This document shows, in pieces, positions 63,568 through 64,000 of a stretch of DNA of 64,000 nt. Made by a program: the position numbers and the translations under genes. Numbering within the stretch: position 1 is the stretch's first letter; every line of letters begins with the position of its first letter. Below the pieces are notes generated by a model that had not been told where the DNA came from, did not search any database, and saw nothing but the letters and a program-made list of their open reading frames with translations. Location: positions 79,416,981 to 79,480,980 of the forward strand of contig OX344762.1 of the NCBI GenBank assembly GCA_947034895.1, written 5' to 3'. Source of the stretch: Rhytidiadelphus loreus (lineage: Eukaryota; Streptophyta; Bryopsida; Hypnales; Hylocomiaceae).

Positions 63568-64000
63568 GAAAGTTGTTAATTAGAAGCATGTATGAGATAG
63601 AAGGAAAAACTAATTAAAATTGTTAGTAGGTCTAAGATGGAATTGAAACATATACACTAATCCCAATTGTGAGATTGTTTAGCAAAACAAATTATACCAT
63701 GTGGAATTTTATTTTTTTTAAATTGTGATAATTGAATTTAGAAATGGATTCTATAAGTTATTTTTTGAAAAAGATGTTCTGATTGCCTTCAAAACAAGAT
63801 TTTCTATACTTTCTCATCATTAGTCCAAATAAAATGAACCAAAGATTTTTATGTAGACAAAAACATTTTTCTTACATCACCTATAAAAAGAAACCCTTTA
63901 TTTATTTTTGATAATAATTGATTTGGAAATTATTTATATTTACAAGAAAGTGATGAAATTCAAATTTTTTTTGTAATAAATAATTTTTTTATTCAAAGAT
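63568..64000. other. AT-rich repeat sequence to the window edge
   Basis: Continuation of the dispersed repeat also seen at 55.5-55.85 kb. No gene seen. Confidence 0.5.

Overview
The window is nuclear DNA of a land plant: AT-rich, gene-poor and packed with transposons. Genes have GT-AG introns of roughly 70-1,300 bases. The two recognisable host genes are plant families (a Raf-like ACT-domain protein kinase and a MATE/DTX transporter), and the repeats are plant-type DNA transposons (CACTA, mariner-like, long-TSD elements). The low GC and the large repeat share would fit a bryophyte, lycophyte or fern, but I cannot fix the lineage.

Layout. 1-6.5 kb: minus-strand STY8/17/46-type ACT-domain kinase, cut by the left edge, with a GC-richer upstream region to about 7.95 kb. 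8-17 kb: AT-rich DNA with no gene, containing MITEs and degenerate repeats. 17.1-19.7 kb: nested mariner-like, CACTA and hairpin elements. 20.2-24.2 kb: minus-strand MATE transporter, about 566 codons in at least seven exons, with a repeat-rich upstream region. 26.3-35.7 kb: no gene seen; a 1-kb foldback, (GGATAC)-like arrays and small MITEs.

35.7-50.3 kb is the main discovery. A 14.6-kb transposable element (35712-50268) is bounded by terminal inverted repeats made of GTGAGC-type motifs and by a perfect 10-bp target duplication (TAGAACATAC). A 1.2-kb relative at 60619-61840 has the same termini and its own perfect 10-bp duplication. Inside the large element, on the minus strand, is a degenerate but fully alignable multi-exon gene of about 1,050 codons. 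It reads as a ParB-like domain (DGNHR motif) followed by a beta-class N4/N6 DNA-methyltransferase-like domain. It has 13 in-frame nonsense codons, no frameshift in the exons I traced, and usable splice sites throughout. Two non-autonomous CACTA elements later landed inside it, one of them in an exon of the gene. Removing both leaves an ancestral element of about 9.9 kb.

50.3-64 kb: no gene; a family of TTAA-flanked elements of about 0.93 kb (two full copies, one with a matching empty site elsewhere in the window), the small relative of the large element, and other dispersed repeats. Apart from the two host genes and the decayed methyltransferase-like gene, nothing here looks like a working gene. 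Exon boundaries were derived by hand from frames and GT/AG sites and need transcript support.
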